Part shown: one piece after another, positions 8,868 to 17,659 of the stretch
How positions within the stretch are numbered: the stretch's first letter is position 1
Layout: every line of letters starts with the position of its first letter
Source of the DNA: Acidimicrobiia bacterium
GTDB taxonomy: Bacteria; Actinomycetota; Acidimicrobiia; Spongiisociales; UBA11373
DNA length: 40,416 bases
Direction of reading: 5' to 3'
Assembly: GCA_016932695.1 (NCBI GenBank)
Contig: JAFGCH010000025.1
Location: 1 to 40,416 of the forward strand
Notes under the pieces: generated by a model
Seen by the model: the letters and a program-made list of their open reading frames with translations, nothing else
The model's database searches: none
What the model was told of the DNA's origin: nothing
Made by a program: the position numbers and the translations under genes

Positions 8868-9881
8868 TCAGATCACCAGTTCGGCGATCTGCACCGCGTT
8901 GAGCGCGGCCCCCTTGAGCAGGTTGTCCCCCACCACCCACAGAGAGATGCCCCCCGGCCGGCCCACCGTTTCCCGCACCCGCCCGGCGAGGACTTCGTCC
9001 TTGCCGGCACAGTCGAGGGGGGTGGGCACCCGATCCCGCCACAACGCGACCCCGGGCGCCATCTGGATCAAAGCCTCCGCCTCCTCAGCGGCTAGGGGCC
9101 GGGAGAACCAGCAGGAAGCCGCCAGGCCGTGGCCCACCATCACCGGGACCCGCACGCAGGTGGGCTCCACCGCCACCGACGGGGCATCGAGGATCTTGCG
9201 GGTCTCGTTGACCAGCTTCCATTCCTCGTCGGTGTAGCCCTGCTCGGCCGGGTTCCCGGCGAAGGGCAGCACGTTGAAACCGATGGGCCGGGCGTACAGC
9301 TCGCCGCCCGGATCGGCCCACCCACCGTGCTGCAGGGCCCCCAGGTCGCGGCGGAAGTGTTCGATCTCCGCCGTGAGGGTGGCCATGCCCTTCTGCCCGC
9401 TCCCCGACACCGCCTGGTAGGAGGCGACCACCATTGCCTCCAGGCCGGCGGCGCGGTGTAGCGGGGCCACCGCCATCAGCAGCACCATGGTGGTGCAGTT
9501 GGGGTTGGCGATGATCCCCTGGTGGGCGCGGGCGGCCTCGTCGTTGACCCCGGCCACGACCAGAGGCACCTGCGGGTCCATGCGCCAGGCCGAGGAATTG
9601 TCCACCACCACCGCCCCGGCGGCGGCGAAGCGGGGGGCGTGCTCCTTGGCGCGGGCCCCGCCCGCCGAGAACAGGGCCACCCGGATCCCCGTCGGGTCGG
9701 CGGTGGCCAGGTCCTCCACCTGCACCTCGCCCCAGGGCGTGGGCAGCCGGGTGCCGGCCGAGCGAGCCGAGGCCATCAGGCGGATCTCGCCCACCGGAAA
9801 GGCGCGGCGTCCCAGCGTGGCCAGCATCTCGCGCCCCACGGCGCCCGTGGCCCCGACCACCGCGACGCTCAGCCCGCTCAT
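8868..9881 (-). CDS. asd: Aspartate-semialdehyde dehydrogenase
   Basis: A 337-residue cytoplasmic enzyme reducing aspartyl phosphate to aspartate semialdehyde with NADPH, at the branch point to lysine/diaminopimelate, methionine and threonine. The N-terminal Rossmann motif [11 protein letters not shown], the catalytic cysteine in NPNCTTM, and the [12 protein letters not shown] block are all present. Family length is about 335-345. The ATG at 9881 has GGAGG upstream and overlaps the lysC stop by 4 nt (ATGA), so aspartokinase and this enzyme are coupled. A longer open frame reaching into lysC is an out-of-phase artefact. A 132-bp gap separates it from the KimA-like gene, which has its own promoter. 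Confidence 0.94.
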   Translation of the reverse strand: MSGLSVAVVGATGAVGREMLATLGRRAFPVGEIRLMASARSAGTRLPTPWGEVQVEDLATADPTGIRVALFSAGGARAKEHAPRFAAAGAVVVDNSSAWRMDPQVPLVVAGVNDEAARAHQGIIANPNCTTMVLLMAVAPLHRAAGLEAMVVASYQAVSGSGQKGMATLTAEIEHFRRDLGALQHGGWADPGGELYARPIGFNVLPFAGNPAEQGYTDEEWKLVNETRKILDAPSVAVEPTCVRVPVMVGHGLAASCWFSRPLAAEEAEALIQMAPGVALWRDRVPTPLDCAGKDEVLAGRVRETVGRPGGISLWVVGDNLLKGAALNAVQIAELVI

Positions 9882-11068
9882 CGGCCCTCCTCGGATCCAT
9901 AGGAGAAGAACTCGCGATGCAGCAGCCTTACCGCCTCGTCCAGGCGCGGGCTCGGCACCAGGCAGGACACCCGCAAGGGGGTCGTAGCGGTGAGCCGCAC
10001 CTCGATGCCGCCCCGCCCCAGGGCCCCGGCTACCTCCGCCGCCGCCCCGGGACGGTCGCGCAGGCCCGCCCCCACCACGGACACCTTGCCCACCTCCTCC
10101 TCCAGCAGCACGGTGGCCGGCCCAGCGGCCGCCGCCAGCGCCGCCACCGCTGCCGCGGCCTGGTCGCGGGCCACCGCCGCCGCCACCCCTTCCGGCCCGG
10201 TACCCACAGTCTCCGCGGCCACGCCCGCCGCTTCCAAAGCCTCCACCACCGCCGCGGGGCCGCCCCCGCCGGTCAATCCAACGAGGGCCTGATCCGGGTC
10301 GTGAGCTATCCCCACCAGTGCCGGCGGCCCGCCCACCGCCTCCCGCACCCAGGTGCCCTCCCCGTCGTGGAAGGAGGACCGCACGTGCAGCGGCACTCCC
10401 CACCGGCGTCCCAACTCCACCGAGCGCAGCATGAGGACCCCCGCCCCGGCGGCCGCCATCTCTCCCATCTCGTCGAAGGAGACCTCATCCAGCTTGCGGG
10501 CTTCGGGGACCACCCGGGGATCGGCGGTGAACACCCCGTCGACATCGGTGTAGATCTCGCAGGCGTCGGCCTGCAGGTAGGAGGCGATGGCCACTGCGGT
10601 GGCGTCCGAGCCGCCCCGCCCCAGGGTGGTGATCTCCTTGTTGACCGCGGACACCCCCTGGAACCCGGCCACGATGACCACGTGGCCCTTGTCGAGGTGT
10701 TCCTTGACCCGGAACGCCCGCACCTCCTCGATCTCGGCGCGCCCGTGCACCATGCTGGTCAGGATGCCCGCCTGCGACCCGGTGAGGCTCACCGCCTCCA
10801 CCCCCAGGTCGCGGATGGCCATCGCCAGCAGCGCCATCGAGATCCGCTCCCCGGCGGTGAGCAACATGTCCATCTCCCGGGGATGGTCGTTGGGGCTCAC
10901 CTGCCGGGAGAGCTCCACGAACTGGTCGGTGGTGTGGCCCATGGCCGAAACCACCACCACCACGTCGTTGCCCGCCAGCCGGGTCACCGCCACTCGCCGG
11001 GCGACGGCGCGGATGCGGTCGGCATCGCCCACCGAGGTGCCGCCGTATTTCTGGACGATCACCGCCAT
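9878..11068 (-). CDS. lysC: Aspartokinase with C-terminal ACT domains
   Basis: A 396-residue kinase phosphorylating aspartate, the first step of the aspartate-family pathway. The kinase domain (about 1-245) carries [22 protein letters not shown], the TAGERIS block, GFQGV and [14 protein letters not shown]; two ACT domains follow (about 260-396), the usual feedback-inhibition module for lysine/threonine. The length is slightly short of typical actinobacterial LysC (about 420); the loss is within the Ala-rich ACT linker. The ATG at 11068 is set by the family N-terminus [10 protein letters not shown] and by a TACACT -10 box 9 nt upstream. It overlaps asd by 4 nt. An open frame extending upstream to 11839 covers the divergent cyclophilin gene and is not coding. 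Confidence 0.94.
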   Translation of the reverse strand: MAVIVQKYGGTSVGDADRIRAVARRVAVTRLAGNDVVVVVSAMGHTTDQFVELSRQVSPNDHPREMDMLLTAGERISMALLAMAIRDLGVEAVSLTGSQAGILTSMVHGRAEIEEVRAFRVKEHLDKGHVVIVAGFQGVSAVNKEITTLGRGGSDATAVAIASYLQADACEIYTDVDGVFTADPRVVPEARKLDEVSFDEMGEMAAAGAGVLMLRSVELGRRWGVPLHVRSSFHDGEGTWVREAVGGPPALVGIAHDPDQALVGLTGGGGPAAVVEALEAAGVAAETVGTGPEGVAAAVARDQAAAAVAALAAAAGPATVLLEEEVGKVSVVGAGLRDRPGAAAEVAGALGRGGIEVRLTATTPLRVSCLVPSPRLDEAVRLLHREFFSYGSEEGR

Positions 11069-11110
11069 GGCCCGGAGAGTGTACCGACGGCCCCCTATAG
11101 TGCCCGGGCC
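11069..11110. promoter_or_regulatory. Divergent short-leader promoters of lysC and the cyclophilin gene
   Basis: Only 42 bp separate the two start codons. On the minus strand TACACT (11078-11083) lies 9 nt before the lysC ATG. On the plus strand TATAGT (11096-11101) lies 9 nt before the cyclophilin ATG. Both predict leaders of a few bases. Each -35 position falls over or near the other promoter, so the two polymerases probably compete. Confidence 0.5.
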
Positions 11111-11818
11111 ATGCCCAGAAGAACCCTCATCATCATCGCCCTCGCCCTGCTCCCGGCGGCCGCTGCCGCCTGCGGGGACGACGACGCCGCCACTACCTCG
11201 GCGGCGGGTGGCCCCGCCATCGACACCCCGGAGTACCAGGCCTTCCGCGCCCAGCCCACCGCCTGCGGGGCGGAGGCTCCCGCCCCGGCGGTGGCCCTGC
11301 AGTTCGCCGCCCCGGACGACGCCGGCATCACCGGCCCGGTACGGGTGGTACTCCACACTTCTTGCGGCGCCATCACCCTCGAACTGGACCCGGCGCTCGC
11401 CCCGGAGACGGTGAACTCCTTCGTCTTCCTGGCCCGGCAGGGCTACTTCGACGGCACGGTGTCCCATCGCGTCCTGCCCGGTTTCGTTTTCCAGGCCGGC
11501 GACCCCACCGCTTCGGGCACCGGCAGCCCCGGTTATCGCCTCCCCGACGAATTCCCGCCGGACGGCTTCGCCTACACCAAGGGGGTGCTGGCCATGGCCA
11601 ACACCGGCGCCCCGGAGAGCGGCGGCAGCCAGTTCTTCATCGCCCTCGACGACATCGACCTGCCTCCGGCCTATACGGTGTTCGGGCGGGTGATCGAGGG
11701 GTTCGAAACGCTGGACCAGATCGCCGCCCTGCCCCTGGGGCCCAACCCGGGCGACCCGGCGCCCAGCCGGCCCCTGGAGACCGTCTACCTGGAGCGGGTC
11801 GAAGTCGTCGGCGGCTGA
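11111..11818 (+). CDS. Cyclophilin-type peptidyl-prolyl isomerase lipoprotein
   Basis: A 235-residue exported cis-trans prolyl isomerase. The N-terminus has a basic start, a hydrophobic core and a probable lipidation cysteine in [10 protein letters not shown] (about residue 21), followed by a low-complexity linker; the cyclophilin domain runs from about residue 75 to the end. Catalytic and binding signatures are [15 protein letters not shown] (the catalytic Arg follows the His) and [10 protein letters not shown]. It probably folds proteins at the outer face of the membrane. ATG 11111 is fixed by the signal peptide and the TATAGT box upstream. One base after its stop the PHP phosphoesterase begins, so the two are probably cotranscribed. 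Confidence 0.9.
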   Translation: MPRRTLIIIALALLPAAAAACGDDDAATTSAAGGPAIDTPEYQAFRAQPTACGAEAPAPAVALQFAAPDDAGITGPVRVVLHTSCGAITLELDPALAPETVNSFVFLARQGYFDGTVSHRVLPGFVFQAGDPTASGTGSPGYRLPDEFPPDGFAYTKGVLAMANTGAPESGGSQFFIALDDIDLPPAYTVFGRVIEGFETLDQIAALPLGPNPGDPAPSRPLETVYLERVEVVGG

Positions 11819-11819
11819 G

Positions 11820-12656
11820 GTGGCCGTAGACCTCCACACCCACAGCCTCTACTCCGACGGCACCGACACCCCGGCCGAACTAGTCCGCCTGGCGCGGCGA
11901 GCCGGGCTCACCGCCCTGGCCCTGACCGACCACGACACGCTCGACGGCATCCCCGAAGGCCGGACGGCCGCCACCGGGGCGCCGCTGCAGTTCGTCCCGG
12001 GAGTGGAGCTCTCCGTGGACTGGGAGATGGGGTCGGCGCACCTCCTCGCCTACTGGATCGAGCCGGGGCCCGGCCCCCTCCAGGACCGACTGGCCGACCT
12101 GGCCGAGGGCCGGGAACGGCGCAATCGCGAGATCCTCGCCGCCCTGGCGGGCCTGGGACTCGACATCACCGCCGAGGAACTGCGCCCCACCCCCGGCGTG
12201 GTGGGCCGCCCGCACATCGCCGCCGCCCTGGTCCGCCGGGGCCTGGTGCCTTCGATGGAAGCCGCCTTCGACCTGTACCTAGCCCGGGGCCGCCCCGCCT
12301 ATCGGCCCCGGCTACGCCTGCAGGCCGCAGACGCCGTGTCCCTGGCCCGGCGCTCCGGCGGCGCGGCGGTCCTGGCCCACCCGCACACCGTGGCCGCCGG
12401 GGCCTCCGACTACGCCGCCGCTCTGGAAGCCTTCGCCGCCCTCGGGGGCGCGGGCATCGAGTGCCACTATCCGGACTACCCGCCGGAGCTCCAGGCCCAC
12501 TTGGCGGCCGTCACCCGTCGTCTGGGCCTAGTCCCCACCGGCGGTTCCGACTACCACGGGACGCACCGGCCCCGCGTGGCGCTCGGCTGGGGCACGGGGA
12601 ACCTCGAAGTGCCCGACGGCGCCGTGGAGGAGCTGAGTCGGCGGGTCGGTAGCTGA
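11820..12656 (+). CDS. PHP-domain metal-dependent phosphoesterase
   Basis: A 278-residue cytoplasmic hydrolase. The N-terminal [11 protein letters not shown] and LTDHDTLDG motifs, PGVELS, AVLAHPH and the C-terminal GGSDYHG supply the His/Asp metal ligands of the PHP family. Relatives of this size include the RNase AM/3',5'-nucleoside bisphosphate phosphatase group (YciV/TrpH), so removal of phosphates from 3',5'-bisphosphonucleotides or 5' trimming of RNA is likely; the exact substrate cannot be read from sequence. The GTG at 11820 is one base after the previous stop, and starting there keeps the DLHTHS motif at residue 4 as in the family. A hairpin right after the stop may be the operon terminator. 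Confidence 0.86.
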   Translation: MAVDLHTHSLYSDGTDTPAELVRLARRAGLTALALTDHDTLDGIPEGRTAATGAPLQFVPGVELSVDWEMGSAHLLAYWIEPGPGPLQDRLADLAEGRERRNREILAALAGLGLDITAEELRPTPGVVGRPHIAAALVRRGLVPSMEAAFDLYLARGRPAYRPRLRLQAADAVSLARRSGGAAVLAHPHTVAAGASDYAAALEAFAALGGAGIECHYPDYPPELQAHLAAVTRRLGLVPTGGSDYHGTHRPRVALGWGTGNLEVPDGAVEELSRRVGS

Positions 12657-12673
12657 CTCCCGGGCACCGGGAG
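12657..12673 (+). terminator. Candidate terminator after the PHP gene
   Basis: The 7-bp arms CTCCCGG and CCGGGAG surround a 3-nt loop, directly after the stop codon and followed by a short T-containing run (GCGCTTTCTG). It is GC-rich with a weak U-tract. Confidence 0.5.
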
Positions 12674-12712
12674 AGCGCTTTCTGAGGCTTCAGTCGCCCC
12701 AGGGGCTGCCGA

Positions 12713-12718
12713 TACCTT
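12713..12718 (+). promoter_or_regulatory. -10 box (TACCTT) of the orphan histidine kinase, leaderless
   Basis: TACCTT ends 7 nt before the ATG at 12726, so the predicted transcript starts at or next to the A of the start codon. There is no Shine-Dalgarno sequence between the box and the ATG. Confidence 0.5.
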
Positions 12719-12725
12719 TTCTGGA

Positions 12726-14003
12726 ATGATCAACCAGGAAGGCCCGCCGGCCAGGGTGCGCCCGAGCGCCGCCATCCACTATTCGGAGGTGCGCACCGCG
12801 GCGCGCCTGTCTCGCATCGCGATCGCCGTGGCACTGGCCGTCCTCGCCGTGACCGGCTGGGTGCTGGGTATCCCGGGGACTCCCCTGAAGCTCGGGGCAG
12901 CGGGCCTGGTGCTGCTCCACGCCGCCGCCAGCGCCCGCACTCGCACCCCGCTTCTCCCCCTCACTCTGGACGCGATCCTCCTCTGCGGCACCGCTGGGCT
13001 GGGCGAGGAGATCCACGGGGCCCTGGTGGGAGCGGTGGCTTACGTGCTGGCCGCGGCCGTCCTGCTCCTCCCGCGAGCGCGCCTGCCGATTGTGATCGCC
13101 GGCCTGGGGACGGGCACCGTCCTTCGCCTGCTGGTGCTGCCCACGGCCCCGCCGAGCGCTCCTTCTCCGGCGGCCGCCCTGGCCGGGATCGAGAGCGCCA
13201 CCTACCTGATCGCCCTCGGTCTGCTCATCCTGGGCGCCAGTCAGACCGTCGGCCGGAGCCGGCGGCGACAGGCCGAAGCCCTCCAAGCCGAGCAACGGGC
13301 TGCCGCCATCAAGAACGAGTTCGTCTCCATGGTGAGCCACGAACTGCGGACTCCGCTGACCAACATCGCCGGCTTCGCCCTCGCCCTCAGGGAATCCTGG
13401 CGCACCTTCGACCCGATCGAAGTGGACGAGTTCCTCGATTTGGTGTGCGGCGAAGCCGAACACCTCCGCGCCCTGGTGGACGACGTGCTGGTGGTCCCCC
13501 GCCTCGAGGCGGGACGGCTTCCCCTGGAGCCCGCCGACTTCTCGCTGGGCCCGGCCGCCTATCGCATCGCCAACCTGGTGTTTCCTCCCGGCGGGGGGAA
13601 ATCGGTCACGGTGGCGGTGGGCGGCGGCACCGTAGTGCACGCCGATCCCAACCGGGTCGAGCAGGTCTTGCGCAACCTGCTGGAGAACGCCGCCCGCCAC
13701 GGCGGGGCCCAGGTCAGCGTCGAGGCCGCCTACCTGGACGACGCCTGGCAAGTGACCGTGGCCGACGATGGGCCGGGCATCGCCCCGGAGCATCGCGAGC
13801 GCGTCTTCGCCGCCTTCGAGCACGCCGGGACGACGGGGAACCCCGGCCAAGGCCTGGGCCTGGGACTCACCGTGAGCCGGGTCCTAGTCGAGGCGATGGG
13901 AGGGCGCCTCTGGTACGAGGCCGGCTTCCCCACCGGTTCGCGCTTCTGCTTCACCTTGCCGGCGGCCGCCCGCAAAGGCGCGCCCGCGCCTACCCGCGCT
14001 TAG
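12726..14003 (+). CDS. Orphan membrane sensor histidine kinase
   Basis: A 425-residue two-component kinase. An N-terminal membrane region of about five hydrophobic segments (residues 25-175) has only short loops, so it likely senses within or at the membrane. The HisKA domain carries the phospho-acceptor His205 in VSHELRTPLTN; the HATPase domain has the N-box NLLENAARHGG and G-boxes DDGPGIAP and GLGLGLTVSRVLVEAMGG. No response regulator is adjacent, so its partner must be elsewhere. The leaderless -10 box at 12713-12718 supports the ATG at 12726. It is convergent with, and overlaps by 4 bp, the small gene at 14000-14245. Confidence 0.88.
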   Translation: MINQEGPPARVRPSAAIHYSEVRTAARLSRIAIAVALAVLAVTGWVLGIPGTPLKLGAAGLVLLHAAASARTRTPLLPLTLDAILLCGTAGLGEEIHGALVGAVAYVLAAAVLLLPRARLPIVIAGLGTGTVLRLLVLPTAPPSAPSPAAALAGIESATYLIALGLLILGASQTVGRSRRRQAEALQAEQRAAAIKNEFVSMVSHELRTPLTNIAGFALALRESWRTFDPIEVDEFLDLVCGEAEHLRALVDDVLVVPRLEAGRLPLEPADFSLGPAAYRIANLVFPPGGGKSVTVAVGGGTVVHADPNRVEQVLRNLLENAARHGGAQVSVEAAYLDDAWQVTVADDGPGIAPEHRERVFAAFEHAGTTGNPGQGLGLGLTVSRVLVEAMGGRLWYEAGFPTGSRFCFTLPAAARKGAPAPTRA

Positions 14004-14245
14004 CCGCTTCCGCCCCTCCGCGGCGCGCCGGGCCTTTCGTTCTCCACATGCGCCGGGCGGCTCGGCCTTCCCGCCACCGCCCACGCCGGCGGCACGGCCG
14101 GGCCCGGGCCCGCGCCCGCCGCCTCCTCTTCTGCGGCCCACGCCTGGACCGCGGCCAGCACTGCAGCCACTTCCTCTGCGGAGGCGGGGGCGGCTTCCTG
14201 GGGGCGCAGACCCGGTGCCGCCTGCCGGCGGGAATCCCCGCTCAC
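14000..14245 (-). CDS. Small acyl-CoA carboxylase epsilon/OadG-like subunit candidate
   Basis: An 81-residue protein starting at GTG 14245, whose start overlaps the epimerase stop by 4 nt (GTGA); this coupling is the best evidence it is real. Its first half is an Ala-rich helix with SAEEVAAVLAAVQAW, followed by an Ala/Pro/Gly linker and then AWAVAGRPSRP. A PTxEExAALxAVL-like helix followed by a Trp-containing basic tail is the layout of actinobacterial acyl-CoA carboxylase epsilon subunits, and W-x-x-AGR endings also occur in small proteins beside decarboxylase/carboxylase genes. With methylmalonyl-CoA epimerase upstream, a role with a propionyl-CoA carboxylase is plausible inference. No carboxylase alpha or beta subunit is in the window. 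Confidence 0.6.
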   Translation of the reverse strand: MSGDSRRQAAPGLRPQEAAPASAEEVAAVLAAVQAWAAEEEAAGAGPGPAVPPAWAVAGRPSRPAHVENERPGAPRRGGSG

Positions 14246-14646
14246 GTGCTCTCCACCAACTCGGTCAGGGTGCCGCCGAAGGTGCGGGGGTGAACGAAGG
14301 CGATACGGGACCCGCCCCCGCCGCGCCGCGGCTCCGCATCGACCAATTCCGCCCCCTCCGCCGCCAGATGCGCCAGGGCGGCATCGAGATCCGGCACGGC
14401 GAAGGCCAGGTGGTGGATCCCCTCCCCCCGCCGCTCTAGGAAGCGGGCCACCGGGCTGTCGGGGCTGAGGGGAGCGAGCAGCTGCACCTGAGAGCCCCCC
14501 ACCAGGATCATCGCCTCCTCGACTCCTTCGGACGCAACTACCTCACGCGAGGCGGCGGTGACCCCGTACAAGCGGGCGAAGCGATCCAGCGCCTCGTCGA
14601 GGTCGCGCACCGCCAGCGCCACGTGATCCAGGTTGAGCAGCAGCAT
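14242..14646 (-). CDS. mce: Methylmalonyl-CoA epimerase
   Basis: A 134-residue VOC-superfamily enzyme interconverting (S)- and (R)-methylmalonyl-CoA between propionyl-CoA carboxylase and methylmalonyl-CoA mutase. Two beta-alpha-beta-beta-beta units carry the metal ligands: His8 in LDHVALAV, the His pair in GEGIHHLAFAV and the C-terminal Glu in GGTLTELVE. The length matches the family. The ATG at 14646 has GGGAGGGG just upstream, and a TAACCT -10 box lies at 14670-14675. It is divergent from the thiolase and coupled to the small downstream gene, and points to propionate/odd-chain or branched-chain catabolism. Confidence 0.92.
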   Translation of the reverse strand: MLLLNLDHVALAVRDLDEALDRFARLYGVTAASREVVASEGVEEAMILVGGSQVQLLAPLSPDSPVARFLERRGEGIHHLAFAVPDLDAALAHLAAEGAELVDAEPRRGGGGSRIAFVHPRTFGGTLTELVEST

Positions 14647-14669
14647 GCCCCTCCCTCGGAAGCGGGGCC

Positions 14670-14720
14670 AGGTTACCGGCGGGGCATCCCGACGCCACCG
14701 GCCTCCGCCCTCGGTAGCCT
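14670..14720. promoter_or_regulatory. Divergent promoters of mce and thiolase
   Basis: On the minus strand TAACCT (14670-14675) precedes mce, giving a leader of about 17-20 nt with a strong Shine-Dalgarno. On the plus strand TAGCCT (14715-14720) precedes the thiolase, with AGGAG at 14737-14741. Neither has an obvious -35 consensus. Unlike most promoters in this window, both produce ordinary leaders. Confidence 0.4.
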
Positions 14721-14745
14721 GGGCACCGCGCCAACAGGAGGCTCC

Positions 14746-15927
14746 ATGGGTTCCGTAATCTGCTCCATCGCCCGCACCCCCCTCGGCCGTTTCGGGGGAG
14801 TCTTCGCCTCTGTCCCCGCGGTGCACCTGGGAGGAGTAGCCATAGCGGCCGCCCTAGAGCGAGCCGGGCTGGCCCCGGATCGGGTGGATGAGGTCTACTT
14901 CGGGCACGTGATCCAGGCGGGAGCGGGGCAGATAACCGCCCGTCAGGCAGCTTTTCGCGCCGGCATCCCCATGACGGTCCCCTCCACCACCATCAACAAG
15001 GTATGCCTGTCGGGGATGACCGCCATCGCCCTGGCCGACAAGGACATCCGCCTCGGCGAGGCCACCTTCGTGGTCGCCGGGGGCATGGAATCCATGACCA
15101 CCGCCCCCTATGCCTTCCCCGCCGGGCGCTACGGCGCCCGCATGGGACAGAGCCCCATGGTGGACCTCATGGAACACGACGGCCTCTTTTGCGCCTTCGA
15201 CGACTGCCTGATGGGGGCCACCTCGGACAAGCGCAACGCCGAGCTGGGCATCGGCCGCGAGGAGCAGGACGAGTGGGCGGCGGCCAGCCACCGGCTCGCC
15301 GCCGCGGCCGCCGCTTCCGGCGCTTTCGACGGCGAGATCGCTCCGGTGCCGGTGCCGCAGCGCAAGGGCGACCCGGTGATGGTCACCGCCGATGAGGGCA
15401 TCCGCCCCGATTCCACCGCCGACGCCCTCGCCAGGCTGCGCCCCGCCTTCGCCAAGGAGGGGACCATCACCGCAGGCAACGCCTCCCAGATCTCCGACGG
15501 CGCCGCCGCCCTGGTGGTGGCCGATCGTGCCGCCGCCGAGGCGGCCGGCCTGCCCATCCTGGCCGAGGTCGTTGCCTACGGGCAAGCCGCCGGCCCGGAC
15601 GCCACCCTTCACGAACGGCCGGCCCAAGCGCTGCAGCAGGCCCTGGATCGTGCCGGGCTGACCGTGGGTGACCTCGACCTGGTGGAGATCAACGAGGCGT
15701 TCGCTTCGGTCGCGCTGTGGTCGACGCGGCTACTGGGCCTCCCGCGAGAGAAGGTCAACGTGCACGGCGGGGCAGTGGCCCTGGGGCATCCCCTGGGGGC
15801 TACCGGCGCCCGCATCGTGGTCGCCCTGATCAACGCCCTGCGCCTCAGCGGGGGCCGGCTGGGCGCGGCCGCCCTCTGCGGCGGCGGCGGACAGGGCGAC
15901 GCCCTGATCGTGAGGCTCGCCTCGTGA
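14746..15927 (+). CDS. Acetyl-CoA C-acetyltransferase (thiolase)
   Basis: A 393-residue thiolase that condenses or cleaves acetoacetyl-CoA or longer 3-ketoacyl-CoA. The active-site cysteine lies in NKVCLSGM (about residue 88), the catalytic His in GGAVALGHPLGATGAR, and the second Cys in ALCGGGGQGDA; NEAFA is present too. Family length is about 390-395, with no truncation. The ATG at 14746 has AGGAG five bases upstream. Motifs favour the acetoacetyl-CoA (degradative/ketone) branch, but chain-length preference cannot be settled by eye. Its stop overlaps the GTG of glpX by 4 nt, so lipid or propionyl-CoA metabolism and gluconeogenesis would be expressed together. Confidence 0.92.
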   Translation: MGSVICSIARTPLGRFGGVFASVPAVHLGGVAIAAALERAGLAPDRVDEVYFGHVIQAGAGQITARQAAFRAGIPMTVPSTTINKVCLSGMTAIALADKDIRLGEATFVVAGGMESMTTAPYAFPAGRYGARMGQSPMVDLMEHDGLFCAFDDCLMGATSDKRNAELGIGREEQDEWAAASHRLAAAAAASGAFDGEIAPVPVPQRKGDPVMVTADEGIRPDSTADALARLRPAFAKEGTITAGNASQISDGAAALVVADRAAAEAAGLPILAEVVAYGQAAGPDATLHERPAQALQQALDRAGLTVGDLDLVEINEAFASVALWSTRLLGLPREKVNVHGGAVALGHPLGATGARIVVALINALRLSGGRLGAAALCGGGGQGDALIVRLAS

Positions 15928-16970
15928 GCCTCATCGGCCCCGACCGCAACCTGGCCATGGAGTTGGCCCGGGTCACCGAGGCCGCCGCCCTGGCTGCCGC
16001 CCGCTGGCAGGGCCGAGGCGACAAAGAAGCGGTGGACCAGGCCGCCGTCGATGCCATGCGCGCCATGCTGGCCACCCTGGACATCGATGGGGTGGTGGTC
16101 ATCGGGGAGGGGGAGAAGGATGCCGCCCCGATGCTGGCCAACGGCGAGCGCATCGGCAACGGGCGCGGGCCGCTGGTGGACGTGGCGGTGGACCCGGTGG
16201 ATGGGACACGTCTCACCGCCGAAGGTGGACCCGGCGCCCTGGCGGTGCTCGCGCTGGCCGAGCGGGGCAGCATGTACGCCCCGGGCCGCCTGGTCTACAT
16301 GGACAAGATCGCCGTGGGCGAACAGGGCGCCGGGTCGGTGGACCTCGATGCTCCGGTAGAGGAGAACCTGCGCCGGGTAGCCCGGGCCACCGAGAAGGCG
16401 GTGGACGACCTCACCGTCATCATCCTCGACCGGCCCCGCAACCGGCCTCACATCGAGGCGGTGCGTCGCGCCGGCGCGCGCATCCGTCTGATCCGAGACG
16501 GCGACATCTCCGCGGCCATCGCCGCCGCCGCCGAGGGAAGCGGTATCGACATCCTGCTGGGCATCGGGGGGTCGCCCGAGGCGGTAACCGCCGCCTGCGC
16601 CCTGAAGTGCCTCGGCGGGGCCATGCAGTGCCGCCTGTGGCCCCGCGACGACGCCGAGCGGGCCTATGCCGCCGAGGCGGGCCTGGATCTCGACCAAACC
16701 CTCACCCTGGACGACCTCGTGCGGGGCGAGGCGGTGTTCTTCGCCGCCACCGGGGTGACCCCCGGCGAACTGCTCGACGGGGTGCGCTACGCGTCCGGGG
16801 GGGCCTGGACCCACACCGTCGTGATGCGCTACCGCACCGGGACGGTCCGCTACATCACCGCCCACCACCGCTTCGACCGCCTGTCGCGCATCACCGACAT
16901 CTACGGGGCCGGGACCGTGGGAGCGCCGCCGCCCCCACTGGAGCCGCCCGGAAGGCGAACCGGGAGGTAG
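15924..16970 (+). CDS. glpX: Class II fructose-1,6-bisphosphatase
   Basis: A 348-residue cytoplasmic gluconeogenic enzyme that hydrolyses fructose-1,6-bisphosphate. It has the GlpX metal/phosphate signatures GEGEKDAAPML (about residues 57-67) and DPVDGT, followed by the RLIRDGDI block and the GIGGSPEAV motif. The length is normal for class II enzymes (about 330-360), the main FBPase of actinobacteria. GTG 15924 overlaps the thiolase stop by 4 nt (GTGA), and the protein then begins close to the family N-terminus; an in-frame opening from 15717 lies inside thiolase and is not coding. The C-terminus ends in a proline/arginine-rich tail. Confidence 0.92.
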   Translation: MSLIGPDRNLAMELARVTEAAALAAARWQGRGDKEAVDQAAVDAMRAMLATLDIDGVVVIGEGEKDAAPMLANGERIGNGRGPLVDVAVDPVDGTRLTAEGGPGALAVLALAERGSMYAPGRLVYMDKIAVGEQGAGSVDLDAPVEENLRRVARATEKAVDDLTVIILDRPRNRPHIEAVRRAGARIRLIRDGDISAAIAAAAEGSGIDILLGIGGSPEAVTAACALKCLGGAMQCRLWPRDDAERAYAAEAGLDLDQTLTLDDLVRGEAVFFAATGVTPGELLDGVRYASGGAWTHTVVMRYRTGTVRYITAHHRFDRLSRITDIYGAGTVGAPPPPLEPPGRRTGR

Positions 16971-17051
16971 GGAGCCCCTCGGGATTCCCTCGAAAACCTC
17001 ACCAGGGTGGAGTTCTCGCCTCGCCTCCATCCCGTGCCCGGCCTGTCCGGC

Positions 17052-17444
17052 CTAGGCGGCCGGCGGGCTGATCCGACCTGAGAGCCACTCTGCCACCGCC
17101 GCCTCGCCGACCCCGCCGGCGGCGATCGCCACCATCATGTCGACCGCTTCATCGGCAGGTACCTCAATCCGACGGCCGTTGAGCGCGCAGAACATCGTCA
17201 ACGCCTGCCAGGCCAGTCGCTTGTTCCCATCGGGCAGCGGGTGGTTTCGTCCCAGTCGCACCACCAAGACCGCCGCCTTGTCTACGAACCCCGGGTAGAA
17301 CTCGATATCGCCGAAGCCGGCCTGCGGCGCGTGCAGGGCCGAGTCGAGCAACCCCAACTGGGCAACCTTCGCCAGAGTGCGCGCCCTGGTTCCCGTCACT
17401 GCCTCGGCGATGGTGAGCGCCTCGGCCAGGGTCAGATACCTCAC
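17052..17444 (-). CDS. doc: Doc-type (Fic fold) toxin
   Basis: A 130-residue toxin of the Doc branch of the Fic superfamily. Doc proteins phosphorylate elongation factor Tu and stop translation. The catalytic loop reads HPLPDGNKR, with H68, D72, N74, K75 and R76; the usual Phe after HP is Leu. Other Doc marks are the N-terminal YLTLAEAL and the LAWQALTMF helix. The length matches P1 Doc (126 residues). GTG 17444 overlaps the antitoxin stop by 4 nt (GTGA), the typical antitoxin-first order. Whether the toxin is active is untested; all main catalytic residues look intact. Confidence 0.87.
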   Translation of the reverse strand: MRYLTLAEALTIAEAVTGTRARTLAKVAQLGLLDSALHAPQAGFGDIEFYPGFVDKAAVLVVRLGRNHPLPDGNKRLAWQALTMFCALNGRRIEVPADEAVDMMVAIAAGGVGEAAVAEWLSGRISPPAA

Positions 17445-17653
17445 TCGGCGAGGCGGTCCAGGATCTGCCGGTCGCGTTCGGTGAGAGCGCGCAACTTGCC
17501 CATGAACTCCTCATCATCCTTCACGCGCTCGATCTCAGCCTCCAGCGCTTCGAGCAAGAGGGCGTTGACGCTGAGCCCGCGGCCGCGAGCCACCATCTCG
17601 GCAGTCTCGGCGAGGTCTTCGGGCATCCGGATGGTTGTTGTACGACGCGCCAT
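17441..17653 (-). CDS. Ribbon-helix-helix antitoxin
   Basis: A 70-residue protein. The N-terminal RRTTTIRMPEDLAETAEMVARGRGLSVN is a ribbon-helix-helix (CopG/Arc-like) DNA-binding fold: a beta strand with alternating Thr/Ile/Arg and two helices. The charged C-terminal helix (EIERVKDDEEF...) would wrap the toxin. Doc is usually paired with Phd, so an RHH partner is a less common combination. It is probably also the autorepressor: a palindrome overlaps its promoter (17660-17668). The leaderless -10 box 6 nt upstream fixes ATG 17653. Confidence 0.85.
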   Translation of the reverse strand: MARRTTTIRMPEDLAETAEMVARGRGLSVNALLLEALEAEIERVKDDEEFMGKLRALTERDRQILDRLAE

Positions 17654-17659
17654 ACCATC

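Noticed and set aside
9917-11110. Long in-frame N-terminal extension of the cyclophilin gene
   Set aside because: It runs antisense to lysC. The signal peptide and the TATAGT box put the start at 11111.
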